Shown here: in pieces, positions 7,051 through 14,920 of the stretch
Layout of the letters: each line of letters starts with the position of its first letter
Position numbering within the stretch: the first letter of the stretch is position 1
DNA from: Acidobacteriota bacterium
Lineage (GTDB): Bacteria > Acidobacteriota > JAAYUB01
DNA length: 59,845 nucleotides
Assembly (NCBI GenBank): GCA_029565065.1
Contig: JAKQOW010000036.1
Location: 1 to 59,845 of the forward strand
Reading direction: 5' to 3'
Notes under the pieces: generated by a model
Database searches by the model: none
What the model was told of the DNA's origin: nothing
What the model saw: the letters and a program-made list of their open reading frames with translations, nothing else
Made by a program: the position numbers and the translations under genes

Positions 7051-10000
7051 TCTCTTCTCCGCCGCTACGATGACTCGCCCCAGCACCTTGGCCAGGTCCT
7101 CGAGCCGATAGGGTTTCATGATCACGTCGGCAAATCCGTACTTGCAATAGTCGCTCATGATGGGATCGTTGGAGTAGCCGCTCGACACGATCACCCGGGC
7201 CTTGGGATCCATGGCGGCCAGCGAGCGGACCGCCTCCCGGCCGCCCATCCCGCCGGGGACGGTCAGGTCCATGATCACGGCGTCGTACGTGCGCCCGGCC
7301 TCCACGGACTGGCGGTACATCTCCAGCGCCTCGGCGCCGTCGCGGGCGCAGGCGACGTCGTAGCCCAGCCGCAGCAGCATTTTCTGCGCCGTGTTCCGGA
7401 CTACGCCCTCGTCGTCCATGACCAGGATCCGGCCCGTTGACGGCTTGACCGGCTGCGCCGCGGGGCGGGCCGCAACCGGCGGCTGGCGGCCGGCGGGGAG
7501 ATACACGTGGAAGACCGTGCCCTGGCCGACGGTGGAGGCCACCGAGATGTGCCCCTCGTGCCGCTTGATGATGGAGTAGGTCGTGGGCAGGCCCAGCCCG
7601 CGGCCGGTTGACTTGGTGCTGAAGTAGGGGTCGAAGATCCGGGACAGGTGGGATTCCGGGATGCCGAGGCCGCTGTCCTCGATGGTGATCTTGACGTAGC
7701 GGCCGGGCCGCAGCGGCAGGCCGCCGGTGTCGGCGAGCTCCACGTTCTCCCCTTCGATGGTGATCCAGCCGCCGTTCGGCATCGCCTGGATGGCATTGAG
7801 GACCAGGTTGTGAATCACCTGGTTCATCTGGCTGATGTCCACCTCGACCGGCCAGAGCTCCGGCGGGAGGCGGAACTCGCAGCGAACCGCCGAGCCCCGC
7901 AGGGCGAATCCCGCCGAGTCGCGGAGCAATTCGCCCAGCGCGGCGGTCTCCTTCACCGGCACGCCGCCGCGGGCGAAGGTGAGGAGCTGGTTGGTCAGCT
8001 CGCGTGCCCGCAGCGAGGCTTTCTCCGCCTCCAGCAGGAGCTGGTGTGCCTCGGACTGCGGCGGCACGGCCATCTTGGTGAGCGAGATGTGCCCGATGAC
8101 GCCCGTCAGGATGTTGTTGAAGTCGTGGGCGATGCCGCCGGCCATCAGGCCGAGGGATTCCAGGCGGAGGGCGTTGGCCAGGTTGTCCTCGGTGCGGCGC
8201 TTCTCGGTCACATCGCGGAAGACCAGCAGAAACCCCAACAGGCGGTTGGCCGGATCGCGCATCGGGGCGCCGCTGACCGAGATGATGCGTTCGCCGCCGT
8301 CCCGGTCCAGGAGCAGGAGCTGGTCCGTCGCGTCGGGCCGCCGGCCGGAGGCGAGGATCCGGGCGGGCCAGTCGGCGATGGGTGCGCGGTCGCGCTCCTG
8401 CAGGGTGACCACCACCTCGCCCAGCGACCGGCCCGCGGCTTCGGCCGACGTCCAGCCGGTGAGCCGCTCGGCGGCCAGGTTCATGAGTGCTACATGCCCG
8501 TCCGGATCCGCGGCGACGACGCCTTCGCCGATGGAGCGCAGGATGACGCTGAGGAACTCCCGCTCGTCGGCCAGCGTCTGTTCCACCCGTTTTCGCTGGA
8601 TGGCCATGGCGACCTGGCCCGACATGAACGACAACATCTCCAGGTCGTCGCCGTCGTACCGCACCCCCGGAGTGTAGCTCTGGATCACCAGGGCGCCGAC
8701 GACCTGCTGTTCGATCCGCAGGGGCGTGCCCATCCAGCAGCAGGCGAAGGAACCCAACTTTTCCGCTTCGCCGCTGCCGAACAGGCGGTTCAGGGTCTGC
8801 TCGTCGGCCAGCAGGGGCGTGCCGGTGCGGATGACGTAGCTGGTCAGTCCCTTGCCCAGGGGTTCGGGGTCGGGCACGGGATCGTTCGCGTCGATCCAGT
8901 AGGGGTAGGAGACCGTCTGCCGGCGAGCGTCGTAGAGGGCGATGAAAATGTTGTCCGCCGGCATCAGCTCGGACACCACGGCGTGGATCGCGGCGTACAG
9001 CGCGTCCAGCGACTGGGCGGAATTGGCCGCTTCCGAGATGGCGTACGTGGCCTGCTGCACCTGCTCCCGGCGGCGCTTCTCGGTGATGTCCCGGGCGTTG
9101 ATGACAATCCCTGAAACCACCGGATCCTCCGTGAAATCGCGGGCGATGGCGTCCAGCGTCCGCCAGCCGTTGCGGCTCTGGAACCGGGCTTCGATGGCGG
9201 CCATGCCGATCCGCCGGAGATCGGCCATGGCCTCTTCGTAGCGACGGCTGTCGTCCGGATGGATATACTCTCGGCTGGAGCGGCCCAGCAGCTCCTCCGG
9301 CTCAAAGCCGAGGATCCGCTTCACCGACGGGCTGACGTGCCGGATCAGGCGGTCGGAGCCCACCACCAGGATCATGTCGGTGCTGCCGGCGATGAGCGTC
9401 TGGAAATACTGGTCGGCGCTCTCCGCGCGCTGGCGGGCCCGCGCCATGCGGTGCCGCAGGAACACGATGACCAGCACCGCCAGGACGGCCACGCCTAGGA
9501 ATCCCAGCAACAGGGTATGCAGGAGCCGGAACGAAGAGCTGCGGGCGAACTCGAAGTCGATGAAGTAATCGTGCCCGAACCACTCGTCTCGCAGCGCCTT
9601 GAGCCGGCCCTCGGCCTCCAGGTCGTGGAGCGCCGCGTTGATCGGCTGCAGCACGGCGGTGTTGCCCTTGCGGACCGCCAGGCAGTAAGGCGCCTGAAGC
9701 AGCGGTGATCCGACCACCTTGAATACGTTCCGCCAGTTGCGCTTGTCCAGGACGAAGTCGCCGGTGATCCGGTGGCAGACGACCGCGTCGAGTTCGCCCC
9801 GCCGGAGGGCCTCCAGCGCCGCCTCGGCGGTTTCAAATTCCCGCAGCAGCACCTCCGGGTGCCGCGTGCGGATGTGGGCGACGACGGCCGCGTCCCGCTG
9901 CGCGCCCACGCGCCGGGAGTTCAGGTCCCCGGCGGAACGGATCACGAACGACTGGTACGGCACGAAGATGACGGCCTGGTTCTCGAGCACCGGCAGGGAG

Positions 10001-10323
10001 AAATCAAACTCCTGCTCCCGCTCCGGCGTCCGGTTGATGCCCATCAGCGCGTCGGCTTGCCCGCTGCGCAGCCGGGCCACCGCCTGCGTCCACGGCATGA
10101 GCTGGATCTCGATGGATCGGCCGGTCCGCTGCTCCAGCAGCCGCAGCACCTCGACATCGAAGCCGGCGGGCCGGCCCTCGCCGTCGAGGTAGAGGTTCGG
10201 CGGGTAGGCGACGTCGCCCACCACCCGGATGGGCGGGCGCGCCGGCGCCTCCGCCCGGGTGGCGGCGGCCAGGGCCAGCCCCGCCAGTCCCAGCAGTAGA
10301 CAAACCCGGCAGGTGTGTGCCAT
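7027..10323 (-). CDS. Hybrid histidine kinase with periplasmic solute-binding sensor (BvgS-like layout)
   Basis: 1098 residues. Order: signal peptide (1-24); type-3 periplasmic solute-binding domain (about 29-258) like amino-acid binding proteins; one membrane segment (about 270-290); PAS (about 305-430); GAF (about 440-590); PAS (about 605-730); HisKA with the phospho-accepting His733 in GGIAHDFNN; ATPase (DSGLGIP, GRGLGLP); and a C-terminal receiver (about 975-1095). The ATG at 10323 has AGGA 8 bases upstream and starts a clean signal peptide; an ATG 21 codons earlier lacks both. No separate regulator lies nearby, so phosphotransfer beyond its own receiver goes elsewhere. The last seven residues (KETGDRR) and the stop codon are encoded by array B. 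Confidence 0.92.
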   Translation of the reverse strand: MAHTCRVCLLLGLAGLALAAATRAEAPARPPIRVVGDVAYPPNLYLDGEGRPAGFDVEVLRLLEQRTGRSIEIQLMPWTQAVARLRSGQADALMGINRTPEREQEFDFSLPVLENQAVIFVPYQSFVIRSAGDLNSRRVGAQRDAAVVAHIRTRHPEVLLREFETAEAALEALRRGELDAVVCHRITGDFVLDKRNWRNVFKVVGSPLLQAPYCLAVRKGNTAVLQPINAALHDLEAEGRLKALRDEWFGHDYFIDFEFARSSSFRLLHTLLLGFLGVAVLAVLVIVFLRHRMARARQRAESADQYFQTLIAGSTDMILVVGSDRLIRHVSPSVKRILGFEPEELLGRSSREYIHPDDSRRYEEAMADLRRIGMAAIEARFQSRNGWRTLDAIARDFTEDPVVSGIVINARDITEKRRREQVQQATYAISEAANSAQSLDALYAAIHAVVSELMPADNIFIALYDARRQTVSYPYWIDANDPVPDPEPLGKGLTSYVIRTGTPLLADEQTLNRLFGSGEAEKLGSFACCWMGTPLRIEQQVVGALVIQSYTPGVRYDGDDLEMLSFMSGQVAMAIQRKRVEQTLADEREFLSVILRSIGEGVVAADPDGHVALMNLAAERLTGWTSAEAAGRSLGEVVVTLQERDRAPIADWPARILASGRRPDATDQLLLLDRDGGERIISVSGAPMRDPANRLLGFLLVFRDVTEKRRTEDNLANALRLESLGLMAGGIAHDFNNILTGVIGHISLTKMAVPPQSEAHQLLLEAEKASLRARELTNQLLTFARGGVPVKETAALGELLRDSAGFALRGSAVRCEFRLPPELWPVEVDISQMNQVIHNLVLNAIQAMPNGGWITIEGENVELADTGGLPLRPGRYVKITIEDSGLGIPESHLSRIFDPYFSTKSTGRGLGLPTTYSIIKRHEGHISVASTVGQGTVFHVYLPAGRQPPVAARPAAQPVKPSTGRILVMDDEGVVRNTAQKMLLRLGYDVACARDGAEALEMYRQSVEAGRTYDAVIMDLTVPGGMGGREAVRSLAAMDPKARVIVSSGYSNDPIMSDYCKYGFADVIMKPYRLEDLAKVLGRVIVAAEKRKETGDRR

Positions 10324-10418
10324 GACCGGTCCTCGCGTGTGACGGTGCACCATTGGACGCATGAAATCGAATGCCCAGCTTACCACAAAATCCGGGGGGC
10401 GGGGGCGCGCTTTTCCCG

Positions 10419-10447
10419 TTGCAAAGCCGGCTTCGGGTCGCTAAACT
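10419..10447 (+). promoter_or_regulatory. Sigma-70 promoter for the PLP enzyme gene
   Basis: TTGCAA (10419-10424), a 17-bp spacer and TAAACT (10442-10447), 63 bases upstream of the ATG. AAGGAG follows as ribosome-binding site about 10 bases before the start. Confidence 0.55.
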
Positions 10448-10510
10448 GGGCGGCTGGTCGGCGCGCAGACCGGGCCGCCGGCCCTTCCCATATCAGCAAG
10501 GAGCGTATCC

Positions 10511-11734
10511 ATGGAGCGACACAATCCCGAACAGGCGCTGACCCTCACCCGGCGCGAATTCGGCGAGCACGGAGGCGTCTGCCCGTCCATCGAGCGGTCA
10601 TCCACGTTCACCGTCCTCGATTCCCGGACCATGCCCGAGATCTTCGGCGGCGTGCGCGGGCCGGAGACGGGCGGCTGCTACCTCTACAGCCGGCACTTCA
10701 ATCCCACCGTCGACGTGCTGGCCCGCTACCTGGCGGCGATGGAGGGCACCGAGGCGGCCATCTGCACCGCCAGCGGCATGGCCGCGATCTCCTGCACGCT
10801 GCTCCAGCTCTGCCGGGCGGGCGATCACATCGTGGCCAGCAACACGGTGTACGGCGGCACCTTCGCCCTGCTGAGCGAGCTGCTGCCCCAGATGGGCATC
10901 ACCACCACGTTCGCGGATCCCACCGACACCGCGGCGTTTGCCCGCGCCGTCACGCCGCAGACCAAGGTGCTCTACACCGAGGTGCTGGGCAATCCCACCC
11001 TCAAGGTGGCCGACATCCCGGCTCTGGGCCGGCTGGCCCGCGAGCGGGGCGCCACCCTGGTGGTGGACAACACGTTCACGCCCATGATCATGTCGCCGGC
11101 CCAGCTCGGCGCCCATGTGGTGGTGCACTCCCTGACGAAATTCGTCAACGGCGCCAGCGATGTGATCGGCGGCGTCGTCTGCGCCTCGCGCGACTTCGTC
11201 TTCCAGCTCATGGACCTGCACACCGGCCGGATCATGCTGCTCGGGCCGGTCATGGACGCGCGGGTGGCGTTCGACGTGGCGCAGCGCCTGCCGCACCTGG
11301 CCATCCGGATGCGCGAGCACAGCCGGCGCGCCCAGGCGGCCGCCGACCGGCTGCAGGCGATCGGCGCCCCGGTCAGCTACCCGGGGCTGCCGCAGCATGG
11401 CCAGCACGGCCTCTTCGCCCGGATGATGAACGAGGGCTACGGCTTCGGCGGCATGCTCACCGTGGACTGCGGCACCCGCGAGCGGGCCGACGACCTGCTG
11501 AACGTGCTGCAGAACGACGAGCGGTTCGGGCTGATCGCCGTGTCGCTGGGCTACTTCGACACCCTGATGTCGTGCTCCGGCTCGTCGACGTCATCCGAGA
11601 TCTCGCCGGAGGACCAATCGCGCATGGGCCTTTCGCCCGGGCTGCTGCGGATCGCCGTCGGCATCACCGGGACGCTGGAGGAGCGCGTGGCGCAGCTCGA
11701 GCGAGGCGTCCGCAAGGTGGGCCTGGTGTCTTGA
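10511..11734 (+). CDS. Cys/Met-metabolism PLP-dependent enzyme (gamma family: methionine gamma-lyase, cystathionine gamma-lyase or sulfhydrylase)
   Basis: 407 residues, the usual length for the trans-sulfuration family. The PLP-binding Lys is K210 in HSLTKFVNGASDVIGG; upstream are the cofactor-contacting YSRHFNPT, TASGMAAI and VVDNTF segments, and the C-terminal substrate-carboxylate region (SLG, later GITGT) is present. The family covers methionine gamma-lyase, cystathionine gamma-lyase and synthase, and O-acetylhomoserine sulfhydrylase; sequence alone does not separate them here. The neighbouring operon methylates homocysteine, so an enzyme making or consuming sulfur amino acids fits. It has its own promoter and is closed off by two tandem terminators, so it is a separate transcription unit from that operon. 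Confidence 0.88.
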   Translation: MERHNPEQALTLTRREFGEHGGVCPSIERSSTFTVLDSRTMPEIFGGVRGPETGGCYLYSRHFNPTVDVLARYLAAMEGTEAAICTASGMAAISCTLLQLCRAGDHIVASNTVYGGTFALLSELLPQMGITTTFADPTDTAAFARAVTPQTKVLYTEVLGNPTLKVADIPALGRLARERGATLVVDNTFTPMIMSPAQLGAHVVVHSLTKFVNGASDVIGGVVCASRDFVFQLMDLHTGRIMLLGPVMDARVAFDVAQRLPHLAIRMREHSRRAQAAADRLQAIGAPVSYPGLPQHGQHGLFARMMNEGYGFGGMLTVDCGTRERADDLLNVLQNDERFGLIAVSLGYFDTLMSCSGSSTSSEISPEDQSRMGLSPGLLRIAVGITGTLEERVAQLERGVRKVGLVS

Positions 11735-11809
11735 AGGCGGCCCCGCCGGAGTGCCGGCGGGGGAGCTGGGACGAACGGGTCCGCCGGCGGGACGAACCGG
11801 TGGTAATTC

Positions 11810-11842
11810 ACGGGCGGGAGACAAACTCCCGCCCGTTCTTTT
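11810..11842 (+). terminator. Intrinsic terminator 1 after the PLP enzyme
   Basis: The stem ACGGGCGGGAG (11810-11820) / CTCCCGCCCGT (11826-11836) is 11 bp and perfect, with a 5-base loop followed by TCTTTT. It lies 76 bases past the stop codon. Confidence 0.85.
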
Positions 11843-11884
11843 GCGTATTATTAGACGCAACGCATGTCGTTCCACATACACGGT

Positions 11885-11919
11885 CCGGCGGTGTCCCAAA
11901 ACATCGCCGGGTTTTTTTT
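11885..11919 (+). terminator. Intrinsic terminator 2 in the leader of the methyltransferase operon
   Basis: The 10-bp stem CCGGCGGTGT (11885-11894) / ACATCGCCGG (11901-11910) has one G-T pair and is followed by a run of eight T. A small hairpin TTGCGT/ACGCAA (11841-11860) lies between the two terminators. It may be a back-up terminator or the attenuator of a short leader transcript; no B12 or SAM riboswitch signature was recognised. The rest of the 340-base gap 11735-12074 holds only the ribosome-binding site of the next gene; no convincing promoter was found. Confidence 0.75.
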
Positions 11920-12074
11920 ATGGGCCGGCGCGTCCCCGGCGCCCGCGCGCCGGTGGGTCGATAAAAAGCGCTCGCCCCGCCCGAAGCCCTGGTGTACACT
12001 AGCGCTGCGTTTCAATCCCGCACATGCCCCCGCGCGGCGCCGTCGCCCGCGCGGCCCGGGTCGGAAGGAGGACC

Positions 12075-13535
12075 ATGCGCCCGCACGTCCGGTTCCTGTC
12101 CGATGAGCTGCTGCAACAAATCCTCGACGAGGCGCGCGACCTCCTGGCCGCCGTCGGCGTCGAGATCCACAACCCGGCGGTCGTGGACCTGCTCCACGCC
12201 GGCGGCGCCCGCGTCGACACCGCGACCGGCCGGGTGCACCTGCCCGGCGACCTCGTGGACCGGGCGCTGGCGACGGCGCCGGCGGCTTTCCGGCTGTACG
12301 ACGCGACAGGCGAGGCGACACACGCGTTCGGTTCCGGCGAGGTGACCTTCACGCCCGGCTCGGCCGCCATCTACATTCTGGACGAGGCGACGCACGCCGT
12401 GCGGCATCCCGTCACCGCCGATTATGTCCGTTACGCCAAGCTGGTGAGCCGGCTGCCCCATATCGCCAGCCAGAGCACCGCCATGATCGCCGCCGACGTG
12501 CACGAGCAGATCGGCGACAGCTACCGCCTCTACCTGAGCCTGTTGTACTGCGAGAAGCCCGTGATCACCGGCGCCTTCAGCGCGGAGGGCTTTCCGGTGA
12601 TGCGCGACCTGCTCGTCGCGGCGCGCGGCTCGGCCGAATCCCTGCGCGAGCGGCCGCTGGCCGTGTTTTCCTGCTGCCCCACCGCGCCGCTCAAGTGGAG
12701 CGGCGCCACCTCGCAGAACGTGGTGGATTGCGCCCGGGCGGGCATCCCGGTGGAATACGTCTCCATGCCGCTGGCCGGCTTCATGGCGCCGGTGACCCTG
12801 ACCGGCTCGCTGGTGCAGCACACCGCCGAGACCCTGAGCGGGATCGTGATCTCGCAACTGGCCGCCCCGGGGGCGCCGGCGCTCTACGGCGGATCGCCGG
12901 CGATCTTCGACGTCCGCTACGAGACCACGCCCATGGGCGCCATCGAGACCATGATGATGGACTGCGCCTACAGCGAGATCGGCCACCGTCTCGGCCTGCC
13001 CACGCAGGGCTACATCGGGCTCAGCGACGCCAAACTCCTCGACGCGCAGGCCGGCTGGGAGACCGGCATCGGCGCCACGCTGGCGGCGCTTTCGGGGATC
13101 GACAGCGTGTCCGGTCCCGGCATGCTGGACTTCGAGAGCTGCCAGAGCCTGGAGAAGCTGGTGGTCGACAACGAGATCTGCGCCATGGTCCGGCGCCTCC
13201 GCGCCGGTATCGAGCCGCGCGACGACTTCCCCGCCGCGCCGCTGTTCCAGGAGCTGTTCCGCGAGGGCCACCTGCTCATCGCCGCCCACACCCGCCGCCA
13301 CCTGCGCCACGAGCACCTCTTCCCGGGACCGGTGGTGGACCGCGCGCAGCGCTCGCGCTGGCTGGAGGAGGGGAGCAGGCCCCTGGGCGAGCGGGCGCGG
13401 GCCGAAGTGGCCCACCACCTGGCCGACTGGGAGCCGGTGCGGCTGCCGGCGGAGGCGCAGGCGGCGCTCACGGAGCGGATGAGCGCCGAAGCCCGGCGCT
13501 TCGGCATGGACCGGCTGCCCGACCACGCCGGCTGA
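12075..13535 (+). CDS. Trimethylamine methyltransferase family protein (MttB-like, no pyrrolysine)
   Basis: 486 residues, full family length. MttB-superfamily enzymes move a methyl group from a quaternary or tertiary amine (trimethylamine, glycine betaine, proline betaine, carnitine and others) to the Co(I) of a partner corrinoid protein. The reading frame has no internal TAG, so this is a non-pyrrolysine member like MtgB or MtpB; its substrate cannot be assigned. The start is the ATG at 12075 with GGAAGGAGG 4 bases upstream; a longer frame from 12024 lacks such a site. It is the first gene of a tight four-gene set: MetH-activation-like protein 14 bases on, then a corrinoid protein, then homocysteine methyltransferase. 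A corrinoid partner in the same operon supports the assignment strongly. Confidence 0.9.
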   Translation: MRPHVRFLSDELLQQILDEARDLLAAVGVEIHNPAVVDLLHAGGARVDTATGRVHLPGDLVDRALATAPAAFRLYDATGEATHAFGSGEVTFTPGSAAIYILDEATHAVRHPVTADYVRYAKLVSRLPHIASQSTAMIAADVHEQIGDSYRLYLSLLYCEKPVITGAFSAEGFPVMRDLLVAARGSAESLRERPLAVFSCCPTAPLKWSGATSQNVVDCARAGIPVEYVSMPLAGFMAPVTLTGSLVQHTAETLSGIVISQLAAPGAPALYGGSPAIFDVRYETTPMGAIETMMMDCAYSEIGHRLGLPTQGYIGLSDAKLLDAQAGWETGIGATLAALSGIDSVSGPGMLDFESCQSLEKLVVDNEICAMVRRLRAGIEPRDDFPAAPLFQELFREGHLLIAAHTRRHLRHEHLFPGPVVDRAQRSRWLEEGSRPLGERARAEVAHHLADWEPVRLPAEAQAALTERMSAEARRFGMDRLPDHAG

Positions 13536-13549
13536 GGCGGGGGCCGGCG

Positions 13550-14278
13550 ATGCGGCGGCGACTGGAGTTCCCGGTACAGGCGGTGGTGCCCAAGCCCGCC
13601 GGCGTGTATCGGTTGCTGGGCCTGGACGGCCGGGACCCCGGCGACCGGACGGCGGCGCTGTACGAGGCCGCCCGCGCCGAGTTCCTCCGCCTGGCCGAAC
13701 CACGCGGGCTCTGGCAGGACGCGGCGGAATCCGAGCTGGCCGATCTCGTCGCCGGCGAGGGGCTCAACGAGCCGGACGCGCCGCTGGCGCGGATCCATCC
13801 GCGGGCGCGGCGCCGCGCGCTGTTCGCCGCCACCGTCGGGCCCGCGCCGGGCCGGCGCGTCGCCGAGCTGTTTGCGGCGGGGGATTTTGCCACGGGTGCG
13901 GTGCTCGACGCCGTGGCCTCCGCCGCAGCCGAACGGGCGGCTGATGGCGTGGAGCGCGACTGGGCGGCAGCGTCGGCTGCGACTGACCCGGCGGCGGCCG
14001 CCTGGCGGTCGCAGCGCTACAGCCCGGGCTACTGCGGCTGGCACATCACCGCGCAGCGGAAGCTGTTCGAGGCGTTGCGGCCGGCGGCGATCGGCGTGAG
14101 TCTGAACGCGAGCTGCCTGATGGAGCCGCTCAAGTCGGTGACCGGCGTGATCCTGGCCGGGCCGGCCGCGATCCACGCATTCGAGGCCGGCTTCCCGTTT
14201 TGCCGGCAGTGCCGGGACCGGAGCTGCGGCGCGCGGCTCGCGGACACCGATCCCGCGGACATCCCCCACGGAGGTTGA
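13550..14278 (+). CDS. MetH-activation-domain-like protein (corrinoid reactivation)
   Basis: 242 residues. The C-terminal half carries the signature of the B12-dependent methionine synthase activation domain: RYSPGYCGWHITAQRKLF followed by a serine-centred LNASCLMEPLKSVTGVI segment. In MetH this domain binds S-adenosylmethionine and re-methylates cob(II)alamin during reductive repair. Here it is a free-standing protein, with no homocysteine, folate or B12 domain fused. It ends in a Cys cluster (C-x2-C-x4-C) that could hold a metal. It lies between an MttB-like gene and a corrinoid protein, and its stop lies 2 bases before the next ATG. The likely role is repair of that corrinoid protein. The N-terminal half is not recognised beyond being helical and Ala-rich. 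Confidence 0.82.
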   Translation: MRRRLEFPVQAVVPKPAGVYRLLGLDGRDPGDRTAALYEAARAEFLRLAEPRGLWQDAAESELADLVAGEGLNEPDAPLARIHPRARRRALFAATVGPAPGRRVAELFAAGDFATGAVLDAVASAAAERAADGVERDWAAASAATDPAAAAWRSQRYSPGYCGWHITAQRKLFEALRPAAIGVSLNASCLMEPLKSVTGVILAGPAAIHAFEAGFPFCRQCRDRSCGARLADTDPADIPHGG

Positions 14279-14280
14279 CG

Positions 14281-14919
14281 ATGGACACGCTGGCCCAATT
14301 GGCCGAGATGCTGCAGCGCGGCGAGGACCAGGAGGTTCTCCGGCTGACTCGCGAGGCGGTGGCGCAGGGGCTCCCCGCCGGCCGGATCCTCAACGACGGG
14401 CTCATCGCCGGCATGAACGTGGTCGGCGAGCGCTTCAAGCGCCACGACATCTTTCTGCCCGACGTGCTTCTGGCGGCGCGGGCCATGTACGCCGGCATGG
14501 AGCAGCTCAAGCCGCTCCTGATCCGGGACGGAGTGCCCGCGCGGGGGCGGGTGGTGCTGGGCACGGTGCAGGGCGACCTCCACGACATCGGCAAGAACCT
14601 CGTGGCCATCATGCTGCGGGGCGCCGGCTACGAGGTGGTGGACCTGGGCCACAACGTCGCCCCGGCGGCCTTCGTCGATGCGGCCGAGCGGGAGGGCGCC
14701 CGGGTGATCGGCCTGTCGGCGCTCCTGACCACCACCATGCCGGTGATGCGGCAGGTGGTGGAACTCCTCCGCGAGCGGGGCCTGGCGGGCCGCGTGCGCG
14801 TGATCGTCGGCGGGGCGCCGGTGTCCGCCGATTTCGCCCGCGAGATCGGCGCCGACGATTACGGCTACGACGGCGCCAGCGCCGTGGACAAGGTGGCCGC
14901 CCTGATGGAGGCGCGCTGA
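14281..14919 (+). CDS. Corrinoid (B12-binding) methyl-carrier protein, MtbC/MttC type
   Basis: 212 residues: an N-terminal four-helix cap domain (about 1-85), then a Rossmann-like B12 domain with the lower-ligand motif GDLHDIGKN (His101) and a later GLSALLTTTM segment and GGAPV. It carries the methyl group on cobalt between a donor methyltransferase and an acceptor enzyme. GGAGG lies 6 bases before the ATG. Its gene sits between the reactivation protein and the homocysteine methyltransferase (1-base gap to the next start). This suggests it takes methyl from the MttB-like protein and gives it to homocysteine. Cap plus B12 domain is the same module found inside MetH. Confidence 0.92.
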   Translation: MDTLAQLAEMLQRGEDQEVLRLTREAVAQGLPAGRILNDGLIAGMNVVGERFKRHDIFLPDVLLAARAMYAGMEQLKPLLIRDGVPARGRVVLGTVQGDLHDIGKNLVAIMLRGAGYEVVDLGHNVAPAAFVDAAEREGARVIGLSALLTTTMPVMRQVVELLRERGLAGRVRVIVGGAPVSADFAREIGADDYGYDGASAVDKVAALMEAR

Positions 14920-14920
14920 G

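Noticed and set aside
11735..12074. Cobalamin or SAM riboswitch in the leader of the methyltransferase operon
   Set aside because: No B12-box-like GCCACTG or other recognisable riboswitch core was found; only terminator hairpins are seen.
12075..13535. Pyrrolysine-containing MttB
   Set aside because: The frame has no internal TAG, and the protein is full length without read-through; it belongs to the non-pyrrolysine group.
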